Positions 7,500-14,767 of a stretch of DNA of 64,000 nt are shown here, piece after piece. A program made the translations under genes and the position numbers. The stretch lies in NCBI RefSeq assembly GCF_039522165.1, contig NZ_BAAADE010000003.1:124001-188000 (forward strand), written 5' to 3'. The notes beneath the pieces were generated by a model. It did not search any database. It saw only the letters and a list, made by a program, of their open reading frames with translations, and was not told where the DNA came from. Origin of the DNA: Paenochrobactrum glaciei. Lineage in GTDB: Bacteria; Pseudomonadota; Alphaproteobacteria; Rhizobiales; Rhizobiaceae. Positions within the stretch are counted from its first letter, which is position 1, and each line of letters starts with the position of its first letter.

Positions 7500-8522
7500 T
7501 TAATCTGACGTTTTACGCGCACGATACTCATCAAAAAGCGCATCCATACGCTCTTCAACAAAGCTGGCAAAATCATCCGCAGCCTTACGATCGAAGACAA
7601 AAGTTATCTTTGAATTCGTTTCAGTAATTTTAAGCGGTTTTACACCTGTCGGAGCAGTCCACACACGGGTGAGTTTTTCCGACGGTGTTTTGGCTTTCAA
7701 AGTCTCATAAAGCTTGATGAAGCGATCATCACTGCGCAAAAGAACGAAATCCGGTTGTTCAATCAGCAGTTTTGCCTTTGAAAAGCGCGGTTTTTCATCC
7801 AAAAGATCAGCAAGCTCAGCCCATCTTTGACGACCAAAGGAAGGAGCTGCACCAATAGCCTTGATAAACTCGGCCGGAAGGCGCTCAACCAACGAAATCA
7901 TGCGGGAAAGTGCCGCTTTATCAACACCAAGCGATGACATGATAACATCACGCGAGAAACCGCGCTGTTCCAGCTGCCATCCAAAGAAACAACGCTCAAT
8001 GAAGCTTAGATCAGTACGGGCATTGTTTTCTTGCCCCTGACTGACAACCAGCTGTTCATCGCTTAGATCGCGTACAACAGCTTTAATCTTGCCGCCAATG
8101 GTTTTGATCGCGGCTAAACGGCGATGACCATAAGCAACCTGATAAAAGCCAGGCTTTTCAGGATGTGGACGCACCAAAATAGGCACTTGCTGACCATGTT
8201 CTTTGATCTGATCAATCAAAGCTTGCTGATCTTCAAGCTCAACGCCTAAACGGTCGACGACAAATGAACTTTCCAGAAATTCAGGATCCAGCTCGACGAT
8301 GGTTTGACCTTCGGCAAGCTGTTTTTCAATTTCGTCTGCACGATTGGCGCGCACATTCATATTTTCCAATGATTGTGAAATCGCACCAACAGGGCTTGAT
8401 GGCTTAATGTTTTCACCAAGCCCCATCAAAGGACGGCCTAACGGACGTGTTCTCTGGTCAACTGGCTCATTGGCTTCAGTTGGCGGAGTAACCTTGATAT
8501 CAAACAGGTTTTTACGTGCCAT
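7500..8522 (-). CDS. repB: RepB, ParB-type partition protein of repABC
   Basis: A 340-residue ParB-family protein. The N-terminal tail begins MARKNLFDIKVTPP, the ParB/Srx-like domain contains PILVRPHPEKPGFYQVAYGHRRLAA, and a helix-turn-helix follows around RGFSRDVIMSSLGVDKAALSRM. It binds centromere (parS) palindromes and works with RepA to segregate the replicon; it also helps repress the operon. It starts three bases after the repA stop, so the two genes are translated together. Candidate parS sites lie on both sides of the locus. Confidence 0.96.
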   Translation of the reverse strand: MARKNLFDIKVTPPTEANEPVDQRTRPLGRPLMGLGENIKPSSPVGAISQSLENMNVRANRADEIEKQLAEGQTIVELDPEFLESSFVVDRLGVELEDQQALIDQIKEHGQQVPILVRPHPEKPGFYQVAYGHRRLAAIKTIGGKIKAVVRDLSDEQLVVSQGQENNARTDLSFIERCFFGWQLEQRGFSRDVIMSSLGVDKAALSRMISLVERLPAEFIKAIGAAPSFGRQRWAELADLLDEKPRFSKAKLLIEQPDFVLLRSDDRFIKLYETLKAKTPSEKLTRVWTAPTGVKPLKITETNSKITFVFDRKAADDFASFVEERMDALFDEYRARKTSD

Positions 8523-8525
8523 GGA

Positions 8526-9731
8526 TTACTTGCGCCCCCATGTTTTACGGATCATTTCTTCAATTTCGCCGTTAACAAGTGTCAGAGATTCAAGCGCGCG
8601 GTCATAAGTGCCACGCGTAAATTGTGCACGGTCAACTTCATAAAGAGTTTGCTTCGTCAGACCGGCGTCGGAAATAGCGGTGGATTTAACCATCGCATTC
8701 TCAAGCACGCGATTACCGAAGATAGAACGCATAAAGCCAGCCATTTGGCTTTGCGGTCCATCATTAGGCTCAAAACGCGTAATCAGATAACGCATCCAGT
8801 CATATTCAGTATTGCCCCCTGCTCTCTCAACAACATTGAGAAGATCAGACGTCATATGCAAAAACTGCGACATGGACATCACGTCAAGCATTTGCGGATG
8901 AACAGTGATCAAAACCGAAGTCGCAGCACACAAAGCAGACAGGGTCAAAAAGCCCAGCTGTGGCGGACAGTCGATAACGATCACATCATAAACGCTTTCA
9001 ATCTCAGCCAGACATTCGCCAATACGGGAGAAGAACATTGTCTCCTGTTGACGATCAGCCAGAACCTTTGGCGTTTCATGTTCAAATTCCATCAGTTCCA
9101 GATTACCCGGAATGATATGCAATCCAGGCGTATATGTGGAACGAACGATTTCGGTGATGTGACGACGATGTTTATCATAACGGATAGCCGCATAGATCGT
9201 TTCATTGTGATCTACATCAATTTCAGGCTGATGCCCGAACATTGCGGAAAGGCTGGCTTGCGGATCAAGATCAATGGCAAGTACGCGGTAACCGCGCAAA
9301 GCCAGATATTGGGCAAGATGCGCGGTGCTGGTCGTTTTTGCACTGCCGCCTTTAAAGTTCATTACCGAGATGATTTGTAGTTTTTCGCCTTCGCGACGAT
9401 GACGGATATATTTCGGCGAGTTCTTGCCTGATCCTTCATCTAAGATTGTGCGAAGTTCTTCGATGTCGTGAATCGAATACATACGGCGGCCATTTGGCAA
9501 TGGCTCAGGCCCGTGACCTTCAGCAACGATCTGACGCAAATAACCCTCATGAATGCCGATAAATTCTGCGGCTTCATGTGGTGTAAATAAACGGATGCTT
9601 TTTTGGGCTGTCGGCGGAAATGTTCTCAACTGATGCGCTTGTAGCTGCCGCGATAATTCCGCAGCATCAGCAGCAATCAAAGAACGCAGACTTTCGCCAA
9701 CCGGACGTTCTGTTTCATTGTTGATAGACAT
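8526..9731 (-). CDS. repA: RepA, ParA-type partition ATPase of repABC
   Basis: A Walker-type ParA ATPase with an N-terminal HTH region (FTPHEAAEFIGIHEGYLRQIV) and a deviant Walker A motif KGGSAKTT at residues 127-134, followed by LAIDLDPQASLS and VIIDCPPQLGFLTL. RepA drives segregation and represses the repABC promoter. A GTG at 9737 opens the frame, but GAGGTG (9735-9740) is correctly spaced for ATG 9731, which gives the usual MSINN-type start and about 401 residues. A strong dyad and a consensus-like promoter lie directly upstream. Confidence 0.96.
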   Translation of the reverse strand: MSINNETERPVGESLRSLIAADAAELSRQLQAHQLRTFPPTAQKSIRLFTPHEAAEFIGIHEGYLRQIVAEGHGPEPLPNGRRMYSIHDIEELRTILDEGSGKNSPKYIRHRREGEKLQIISVMNFKGGSAKTTSTAHLAQYLALRGYRVLAIDLDPQASLSAMFGHQPEIDVDHNETIYAAIRYDKHRRHITEIVRSTYTPGLHIIPGNLELMEFEHETPKVLADRQQETMFFSRIGECLAEIESVYDVIVIDCPPQLGFLTLSALCAATSVLITVHPQMLDVMSMSQFLHMTSDLLNVVERAGGNTEYDWMRYLITRFEPNDGPQSQMAGFMRSIFGNRVLENAMVKSTAISDAGLTKQTLYEVDRAQFTRGTYDRALESLTLVNGEIEEMIRKTWGRK

Positions 9732-9744
9732 ACCCACCTCGTTG

Positions 9745-9785
9745 ATCAGCGCTTTTTTCCGAAATGGACTAATATAAGCGCTGAT
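9745..9785. promoter_or_regulatory. Probable RepA operator (10-bp inverted repeat)
   Basis: ATCAGCGCTT (9745-9754) and AAGCGCTGAT (9776-9785) are exact complements separated by 21 bases, between the predicted repABC -10 box and the repA start. RepA proteins autorepress by binding a long dyad in this position. Two more copies of the half-site with one mismatch lie upstream at 9848-9857 and 9999-10008 in the same orientation as the left arm. Confidence 0.6.
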
Positions 9786-9786
9786 T

Positions 9787-9815
9787 ATTATGACCCGATT
9801 CTAATCAGAGAGCAA
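9787..9815 (-). promoter_or_regulatory. repABC promoter
   Basis: On the minus strand TTGCTC (9810-9815) and CATAAT (9787-9792) are 17 bases apart and point at repA. The -10 abuts the operator-like dyad, so RepA binding there would block transcription. The rest of the gap (9816-10077) holds half-site copies and short dyads but no convincing gene. Confidence 0.5.
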
Positions 9816-10077
9816 TCGCTCATTAAGAGATTAGTTACCATAGTGATATCAGCTCTTTTAACGCCATACAACAGCTGCGGTAAAAGCAAGATGCCTTGTT
9901 ATCTTACAAGAATCAAGCAGTTACAACGTTTTTTATAAACGGCTTAGTTTTGCTGGCGGGCTGAGTTTGAGCGGTGCGAGAATGGTTAATCTGGCGCTAT
10001 CAGCGCTGCTAAAGATATTCAGCATTTTTAGCGCATATTATAATGCATGTTTTATTTACAATGTGATGCATAGTTCG

Positions 10078-10093
10078 GTTGTACACGTACAAC
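10078..10093. other. parS-like centromere site B
   Basis: GTTGTACACGTACAAC is a dyad with 7-bp arms around AC. It lies upstream of repA, 29 bp centre-to-centre from site C, with which it shares all positions but one. No T-run follows it on either strand, so it is not a terminator. Confidence 0.55.
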
Positions 10094-10125
10094 AAAAGAA
10101 AAAGGAGTTGTACGCGTACAACTCC
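10094..10125 (-). terminator. Intrinsic terminator of the CoA ligase gene, overlapping parS-like site C
   Basis: The 22-bp palindrome begins 13 bases after the ligase stop codon and forms an 11-bp stem with almost no loop. It is followed by TTTTTCTTTT (complement of 10094-10103). The tight loop is unusual for an efficient terminator, so either role may dominate. Confidence 0.5.
10104..10125. other. parS-like centromere site C, 22-bp perfect palindrome
   Basis: The core GTTGTACGCGTACAAC (10107-10122) is exactly self-complementary and fits the GTT-N4-GC-N4-AAC pattern I recall for repABC centromeres. The symmetry extends three bases each way, giving 22 bp. It is also followed on the minus strand by TTTTTCTTTT, so it may double as the terminator of the CoA ligase gene that ends at 10138. 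Confidence 0.6.
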
Positions 10126-10137
10126 CTGAGTGATATG

Positions 10138-11760
10138 TTAATGGTGCATGGTTTTTAAAAGATAGCGCTGAATTTTGCCTGTTGGCGTTTTTGGCAAAGC
10201 TTCAACAAACAGAATTCTGCGAGGATATTTATAAGGCGCGATCACCTGTTTGACATGGTCTTGTAAGCGCTTGATCATTTCGTCCGACTGTATAGCGCCT
10301 TTCTGCAAGACAATATAAGCTTGCACACGTTGGCCGCGTTCTTCATCCTCGGCACCAATGACAGCACATTCACTCACATCGGGATGCGCGAGGAGGGCGG
10401 CTTCAACCTCAGGGCCGGCAATATTATATCCGGCTGAGATAATCATATCATCATTTCGCGCTGCAAAATGAAAATAGCCGTTATCGTCTTGATAAAAAGC
10501 ATCGCCGGTTAAGTTCCAGCCATCACGCACATAATCTTGCTGACGATTGTCGGCAAGGTAGCGGCAGCCGGTTGGCCCGCGCACAGCCAGACGCCCGACC
10601 GTATTCCGCGGAACTTCCTGCATATTGTCATCAACGATTTTTGCTTCGTAGCCGCTTACTGGTTTGCCGGTACTTCCGGGGCCTGAATCTTCCAAGCGGT
10701 TGCTGATGAAAATATGGAGCATTTCTGTTGCGCCAATGCCATCAAGTAATGGTTTGCCTGTCGCTTTAATCCATGCATCATATATTGGCGCTGGCAATGT
10801 TTCACCGGCAGCCACCGCCACACGCAGGGAAGAAAGATCAGCGCCATCTTCCATCGCCTGCAACATTACCCTATAGGCTGTTGGTGCGGTAAAGCTGATT
10901 GTTGCTTTATAAGTTTCAATGAGTTTGATCATATTGGGCGGGCTTGCTTGCTCCAGCAAGGCGGCCGTTGCACCAAAACGAAGAGGAAATACCGCCAAAC
11001 CACCAAGGCCGAATGTAAAGGCGAGAGGAGGGGAGCCGACAAAAATGTCTTCCGGCTGCACATTAAGCACTTCTTTGGCATAACCATCGGCAATCATCAG
11101 CAGGTCACGATGAAAATGCATGGTCGCCTTTGGTTCACCGGTCGTTCCGGATGTGAAACCAAGCAAAGCGACATCGTCACGGCCGGTTTTTACCGCCTCA
11201 AATTGCACCGGTTTATCGAGCGCTGCATAATCAAGCTCGGCTTCATGATTGGCGGTACCATCGAAAGCGACAACGCGTTTGAGATAAATGCTGTCTTCAG
11301 CACACGCCAACATATCATCCAGCAAACGGTTATCACAGAGCGCAAGGCTGACTTGAGCCTTATCGACAATTTTTGTCAGTTCACCGGTGCGTAGCATCGG
11401 CATAGTATTAATGACCACAGCGCCAGCTTTGGTGGCGGCCAACCAACAGGCGACCATCGCAGGGTTGTTGGCTGAGCGGATCAGCACGCGATTACCCGGT
11501 ACAATGCCGTAGTCTTCAACCAGCACATGTGCCAGACGGTTGGTCCAGTCGGATAATTCTTTGTAAGTACGACGACGGCCATTCCCGATCAGTGCGGTTT
11601 TATCGCCAAAGCCCTTGGCAACCATCGCATCAGTTAGTTCGACGGCAGCGTTTAGATAGTCTGGATATTGAAAGTTGTACGTGTGCAACTCAGGCCATTC
11701 CTGAAATGGCGGCAAATTTTTTCGCGAAAAATCATCAATATGCGCGGAAGGACCAAGCAT
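10138..11760 (-). CDS. 2-aminobenzoate/benzoate-CoA ligase family AMP-forming synthetase
   Basis: A 540-residue adenylate-forming enzyme with A3 motif FTSGTTGEPKAT near residue 202, a GIGATEM A5 motif and a C-terminal lysine motif PKTPTGKIQRY. It should activate an aromatic acid with ATP and CoA. The N-terminal region, beginning MLGPSAHIDDF and containing YPDYLNAAVELTD, matches proteins I know as 2-aminobenzoate-CoA ligases. A MarR repressor gene lies just upstream on the same strand, and a kynurenine-formamidase-like hydrolase with a Liv transporter lies beyond, consistent with an anthranilate-type substrate. No enzyme acting on the CoA ester is in the window. The synthetase call is strong; the substrate is inference. 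Confidence 0.85.
   Translation of the reverse strand: MLGPSAHIDDFSRKNLPPFQEWPELHTYNFQYPDYLNAAVELTDAMVAKGFGDKTALIGNGRRRTYKELSDWTNRLAHVLVEDYGIVPGNRVLIRSANNPAMVACWLAATKAGAVVINTMPMLRTGELTKIVDKAQVSLALCDNRLLDDMLACAEDSIYLKRVVAFDGTANHEAELDYAALDKPVQFEAVKTGRDDVALLGFTSGTTGEPKATMHFHRDLLMIADGYAKEVLNVQPEDIFVGSPPLAFTFGLGGLAVFPLRFGATAALLEQASPPNMIKLIETYKATISFTAPTAYRVMLQAMEDGADLSSLRVAVAAGETLPAPIYDAWIKATGKPLLDGIGATEMLHIFISNRLEDSGPGSTGKPVSGYEAKIVDDNMQEVPRNTVGRLAVRGPTGCRYLADNRQQDYVRDGWNLTGDAFYQDDNGYFHFAARNDDMIISAGYNIAGPEVEAALLAHPDVSECAVIGAEDEERGQRVQAYIVLQKGAIQSDEMIKRLQDHVKQVIAPYKYPRRILFVEALPKTPTGKIQRYLLKTMHH
11674..11689. other. parS-like centromere site D, inside the CoA ligase gene
   Basis: GTTGTACGTGTGCAAC differs from perfect site C at two positions and keeps the flanking A and T. 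It lies inside a coding region, so it is not a terminator, and the frame is not disturbed. It extends the site family about 2 kb upstream of repA. Confidence 0.45.
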
Positions 11761-11822
11761 GTTTATTCCCCTGCTATGCTCTATATTTGTTTTAAATAAA
11801 ACAATAGGCAGGCTGTGGGAGG

Positions 11823-12314
11823 TCAGCCTTCAGTAAAACCACGGGAGTGGTCAATTTCATCCATTATCGTTAAAAGCGCGGCGCTTTGTTCAGGTTCCAA
11901 AACCTGCAAAACGTCATCAATCCATTTTTCATGGGCGTCCGCTAATGTTTCAAAGCTGGTTCTGCCTGCTTTGGTTAAGCGTACGATGGTTGCACGTTTA
12001 TCGCCTGAAACGGTTTCTCTTAGCACAAGACCATCAGAAACCAGCCGTTCAATAATGCCGGTCACATTGCCGTTTGAAACGCGTAAAGCCGCGGATAGTT
12101 CAGACATGCGCAAACCTTCATCAAAACGATAAAGCGCAGACATCACGTCAAAACGGGGCAATGTGGTATCGAATTCATCACGAAGTTTTTCGCGAATCAT
12201 AGCTTCAATATGCTTGGTCGTTTTAAGAACTTTCAGCCAAACGCGCAGGTTTTGCTTTGATGTCAAACGGTCAGCATTTGTCATTTTGGACGCTAAAACT
12301 TTGTTTTCTGGCAT
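11823..12314 (-). CDS. MarR-family transcriptional regulator
   Basis: A winged-helix protein of about 163 residues. LRMSELSAALRVSNGNVTGIIERLV is the recognition helix region and SGDKRATIVRLTKAGR the wing, typical of MarR repressors that release DNA on binding aromatic acids or aryl-CoA esters. Starts at GTG 12320, ATG 12314 and ATG 12284 are possible. ATG 12314 overlaps the stop of a 14-codon leader frame with a strong ribosome binding site (TAATG), which favours it. The CoA ligase gene follows 62 bases downstream on the same strand. The probable operator is the long dyad at 12411-12454 between this gene and the hydrolase gene. Confidence 0.92.
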   Translation of the reverse strand: MPENKVLASKMTNADRLTSKQNLRVWLKVLKTTKHIEAMIREKLRDEFDTTLPRFDVMSALYRFDEGLRMSELSAALRVSNGNVTGIIERLVSDGLVLRETVSGDKRATIVRLTKAGRTSFETLADAHEKWIDDVLQVLEPEQSAALLTIMDEIDHSRGFTEG

Positions 12315-12358
12315 TAGCACAGTTCATCCGGCCAAAGCAGTATGCTCACATAAGACAT
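12314..12358 (-). CDS. Short leader peptide coupled to the MarR gene
   Basis: ATG 12358 has GGGAGGAAA two bases upstream, by far the best ribosome binding site before the regulator gene. It opens a 14-codon frame, MSYVSILLWPDELC, in a different frame from the regulator. Its TAA overlaps the regulator ATG at 12314 as TAATG, the hallmark of translational coupling. It could serve only to load ribosomes, or it could be a regulatory leader. It has no domain, and a single-base error joining the two frames cannot be excluded. Confidence 0.4.
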   Translation of the reverse strand: MSYVSILLWPDELC

Positions 12359-12410
12359 TGTTTCCTCCCAAAAACGGATATCTTATTCACCCATCCATCC
12401 TGACACCAAA

Positions 12411-12454
12411 CAAAATAATTTCAAGTATGAAACTTCATGCTTGAAATTATTTTG
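12411..12454. promoter_or_regulatory. MarR operator, 44-bp near-perfect palindrome
   Basis: Arms of 21 bases (12411-12431 and 12434-12454) flank AC and match at 20 of 21 positions. The core is TTTCAAGTATGAA / TTCATGCTTGAAA. It lies between the divergent MarR and hydrolase genes, so one bound repressor could control both the regulator/CoA ligase transcript and the hydrolase/transporter transcript. Long TTCAAG-type dyads are typical of MarR proteins of aromatic-acid pathways. Confidence 0.75.
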
Positions 12455-12552
12455 ATCTTGTGTCGACAATAGGGACGTTGCCACGCATATTAACATGTAA
12501 AAAAGAAACGGGCAGCTTAATTCAGCGGAACACACTGGGAGAGGTGCGAAGT

Positions 12553-13407
12553 TTGAATGGTATTAGCAAAATAGATTGGGATCTGGCTTATTCTAACGTG
12601 CTGCATGTTTCCAATTCAGCAGAATATCCGCCTTTATGGCAGGAGAAATCGCTTTGCTTTCGTGAGAAAGCTTCACAAGAAGACTGGTTGGAAGCTGATA
12701 TCATTTATGGGTCACGAAGACGTAATCAATATGATCTTTTTTATCCGCAATCCATAAATAACCTTCAAAAAGAAGGCGTTAAAGGCTTGGTCGTCTATGT
12801 TCACGGCGGCTATTGGATGAAGCTTGATAAGTCTTGTTCCTCTTATTTAGCAGCTGGTGCTCTTGCGCATGGCTTTGCTGTCGCTGTCATTTCTTATACA
12901 CTCTGTCCTGATGTACGGATTGGAGACATTGTCATCGAGGCAGCTAACGCGATTAAACATGCTGCAAGCAAAGTTAATGGGCCAATTTATTTGGTCGGCC
13001 ATTCTGCTGGTGGTCAGATTGTTAGTCGCATGAATACGCAAACCTCGCCGCTTGATGCTAATATTATGCAGCGGATCAAGCATACAGTCTCTATTTCAGG
13101 CCTGAGTGACTTGCGACCATTGATGAACACAGAAATGAATGAGGTTTTGCGGCTCAATGATGAGCAAGCCTATGCCGAGAGCCCTGCTTTGTTGGAGCCT
13201 GTCAACGGTGCAAAGTTAACAGCATGGGTTGGAGGGGATGAACTACCTGAATTTATTAGACAAAGTGCACTACATGCTAATATTTGGAGCGGATTTGCTT
13301 GTGAGGTCAATTTTGTCGAGGAGGCAGGCAGGCACCACTTAAATATAATAGACGGTTTGAGCGATCCGGCGCATATTTTAACAAAAACGCTTCTGGAAAT
13401 TGCCTGA
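12553..13407 (+). CDS. Alpha/beta hydrolase, kynurenine formamidase (arylformamidase)-like
   Basis: An alpha/beta-fold hydrolase of 284 residues from the proposed start. It has the oxyanion motif HGGYW, characteristic of arylformamidases, nucleophile motif GHSAGGQ and a late histidine in AGRHHLNIIDG. The expected reaction is hydrolysis of N-formylkynurenine or a similar aryl amide or ester. The frame is open to an ATG at 12460, but that stretch abuts the operator and has no ribosome binding site; TTG 12553 follows GGGAGAGG and is preferred. Divergent from the MarR gene and 56 bases before the Liv binding-protein gene, it probably heads the transporter operon. Confidence 0.8.
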   Translation: MNGISKIDWDLAYSNVLHVSNSAEYPPLWQEKSLCFREKASQEDWLEADIIYGSRRRNQYDLFYPQSINNLQKEGVKGLVVYVHGGYWMKLDKSCSSYLAAGALAHGFAVAVISYTLCPDVRIGDIVIEAANAIKHAASKVNGPIYLVGHSAGGQIVSRMNTQTSPLDANIMQRIKHTVSISGLSDLRPLMNTEMNEVLRLNDEQAYAESPALLEPVNGAKLTAWVGGDELPEFIRQSALHANIWSGFACEVNFVEEAGRHHLNIIDGLSDPAHILTKTLLEIA

Positions 13408-13463
13408 ATTTATGCTAGCAAATTGATAGAGAATTATAAAAAATAAAAATCGAGGGGAAATTT

Positions 13464-14600
13464 ATGAAAAAACTGACATCAGCTTTCTTAGGTTTAAGCA
13501 TGTTGCTTTCCGGCACAGCTTTGGCTGAGCCTATTAAAGTAGGCATGATTACCACTTTGTCCGGTGGCGGGGCAGGGCTTGGCGTTGATATTCGAGACGG
13601 CTTTTTGCTGGCTTTGAAACAGGCAGGCAATAAAGATATTGAAGTCGTTGTTGAAGACGATGCGCAAAAGCCTGAATTGGCGGTGCAAATTGCCGATAAA
13701 ATGATTCAGAGCGATAAGGTGGACATTCTTACCGGTATTGTTTGGTCGAATTTGGCGATGGCTGTGGTGCCGGGTGCTGTCGCACAAGATAAGATTTATA
13801 TTTCCACCAATGCTGGGCCTTCGGCTTTGGCTGGTGAAAAATGCAGCCCGAATTACTTCAATGCCGCTTATCAGAACGATAATTTACATGAAGCGGTCGG
13901 TAATTACGCCAATGATGCAGGTTATAAAAAAGCTTTCATCCTCGCGCCAAACTATCCGGCAGGTACGGATGCGCTGACTGGTTTCAAGCGTTTCTTCAAA
14001 GGCGAACTGGCTGGTGAAGTTTATACCAAAGTCGGCCAGACCGATTATGCGGCTGAAATTGCTGAAATCCGTGCTTCCGGCGCAGATTCCGTCTATTTCT
14101 TCTTGCCGGGCGGCATGGGCATTGCTTTCATGAAGCAATATTCACAGTCTGGCGTCGACATTCCGGTGATGGGACCAGGTTTCTCCTTTGATCAGGATGT
14201 TTTGGCCGCAATTGGTGATGCAGCTTTGGGAGTGAAAAACTCGTCGCATTGGTCAAAAGATCTCGATAACGCAGCCAACAAGAAATATGTCGAAGCTTTT
14301 AAAGCTGAGTTTGGCCGCATTCCATCGCTTTATGCGACCCAAGGTTATGATGCTGCTAATCTGATTTTGTCAGCGGCAGCGAAAGCCAGCATTAAAGACA
14401 AGGACGCTTTCCGCGCCGCTTTGAAAGAAGCAGATTTTGACAGTGTTCGTGGCAAGTTTAAATTCGGCAATAATAATCACCCTATTCAGGATATTTATAT
14501 CCGCGAAGTGATTAAAGAAGATGGCGTTCTGACCAACAAGATCGTAGCGACATCCTTCACCGACCATCAGGATGCTTACGCTTCCGAGTGCAAAATGTAA
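13464..14600 (+). CDS. Branched-chain-type ABC transporter substrate-binding protein (Liv system 1)
   Basis: A 378-residue periplasmic receptor of the Leu/Ile/Val-binding family (type I fold). It has a signal peptide ending near GTALAEP, then IKVGMITTLSGGGAGLGVDIRDG. ATG 13464 follows GAGGGG. In alphaproteobacteria this receptor class often binds aromatic acids rather than leucine, and the neighbouring CoA ligase, MarR and formamidase-like genes support that here. The gene is followed by a 13-bp stem-loop and then livH. Confidence 0.9.
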   Translation: MKKLTSAFLGLSMLLSGTALAEPIKVGMITTLSGGGAGLGVDIRDGFLLALKQAGNKDIEVVVEDDAQKPELAVQIADKMIQSDKVDILTGIVWSNLAMAVVPGAVAQDKIYISTNAGPSALAGEKCSPNYFNAAYQNDNLHEAVGNYANDAGYKKAFILAPNYPAGTDALTGFKRFFKGELAGEVYTKVGQTDYAAEIAEIRASGADSVYFFLPGGMGIAFMKQYSQSGVDIPVMGPGFSFDQDVLAAIGDAALGVKNSSHWSKDLDNAANKKYVEAFKAEFGRIPSLYATQGYDAANLILSAAAKASIKDKDAFRAALKEADFDSVRGKFKFGNNNHPIQDIYIREVIKEDGVLTNKIVATSFTDHQDAYASECKM

Positions 14601-14639
14601 AAAACGCTGTGGTTTCAAGCGTTTAAATCCAAGCCATTG

Positions 14640-14677
14640 AAACATGCGGATGTTGTTTAGAAATCATCCGCATGTTT
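14640..14677 (+). terminator. Stem-loop between the binding-protein gene and livH (attenuator-like)
   Basis: AAACATGCGGATG (14640-14652) and CATCCGCATGTTT (14665-14677) form a perfect 13-bp stem with a 12-base loop, ending in TTTT. In the 167-base gap before livH it could terminate part of the transcripts or protect the upstream message. The rest of the gap shows no gene. Confidence 0.55.
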
Positions 14678-14767
14678 TAACCACCTGATTAACTAACTCA
14701 TTGATATATCAGGTTTTTACGGCAGGCGCTTAAACAGTCTTCCCACATTTAACCACAGGATGATCGT

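Noticed and set aside
8063..8078. TTAGATCGCGTACAAC inside repB as a fifth parS site
   Set aside because: Only the right half (CGCGTACAAC) matches; the left half has lost the dyad, so it is treated as a chance half-site.
8622..9380. 252-codon open frame opposite to repA
   Set aside because: It is a reverse-complement shadow of a well-supported ParA gene and has no ribosome binding site or recognisable domain; similar long shadows opposite pyc and the M20 gene were rejected for the same reason.
10078..10125. The paired palindromes as ends of an insertion sequence or an attachment site
   Set aside because: No transposase, integrase or target duplication is nearby, and the same motif recurs at 6072 and 11674.
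12314..12358. Leader frame as a frameshifted N-terminus of the MarR protein
   Set aside because: The regulator frame has its own ATG and a normal MarR length; overlap of stop and start fits coupling better, although an indel is not excluded.
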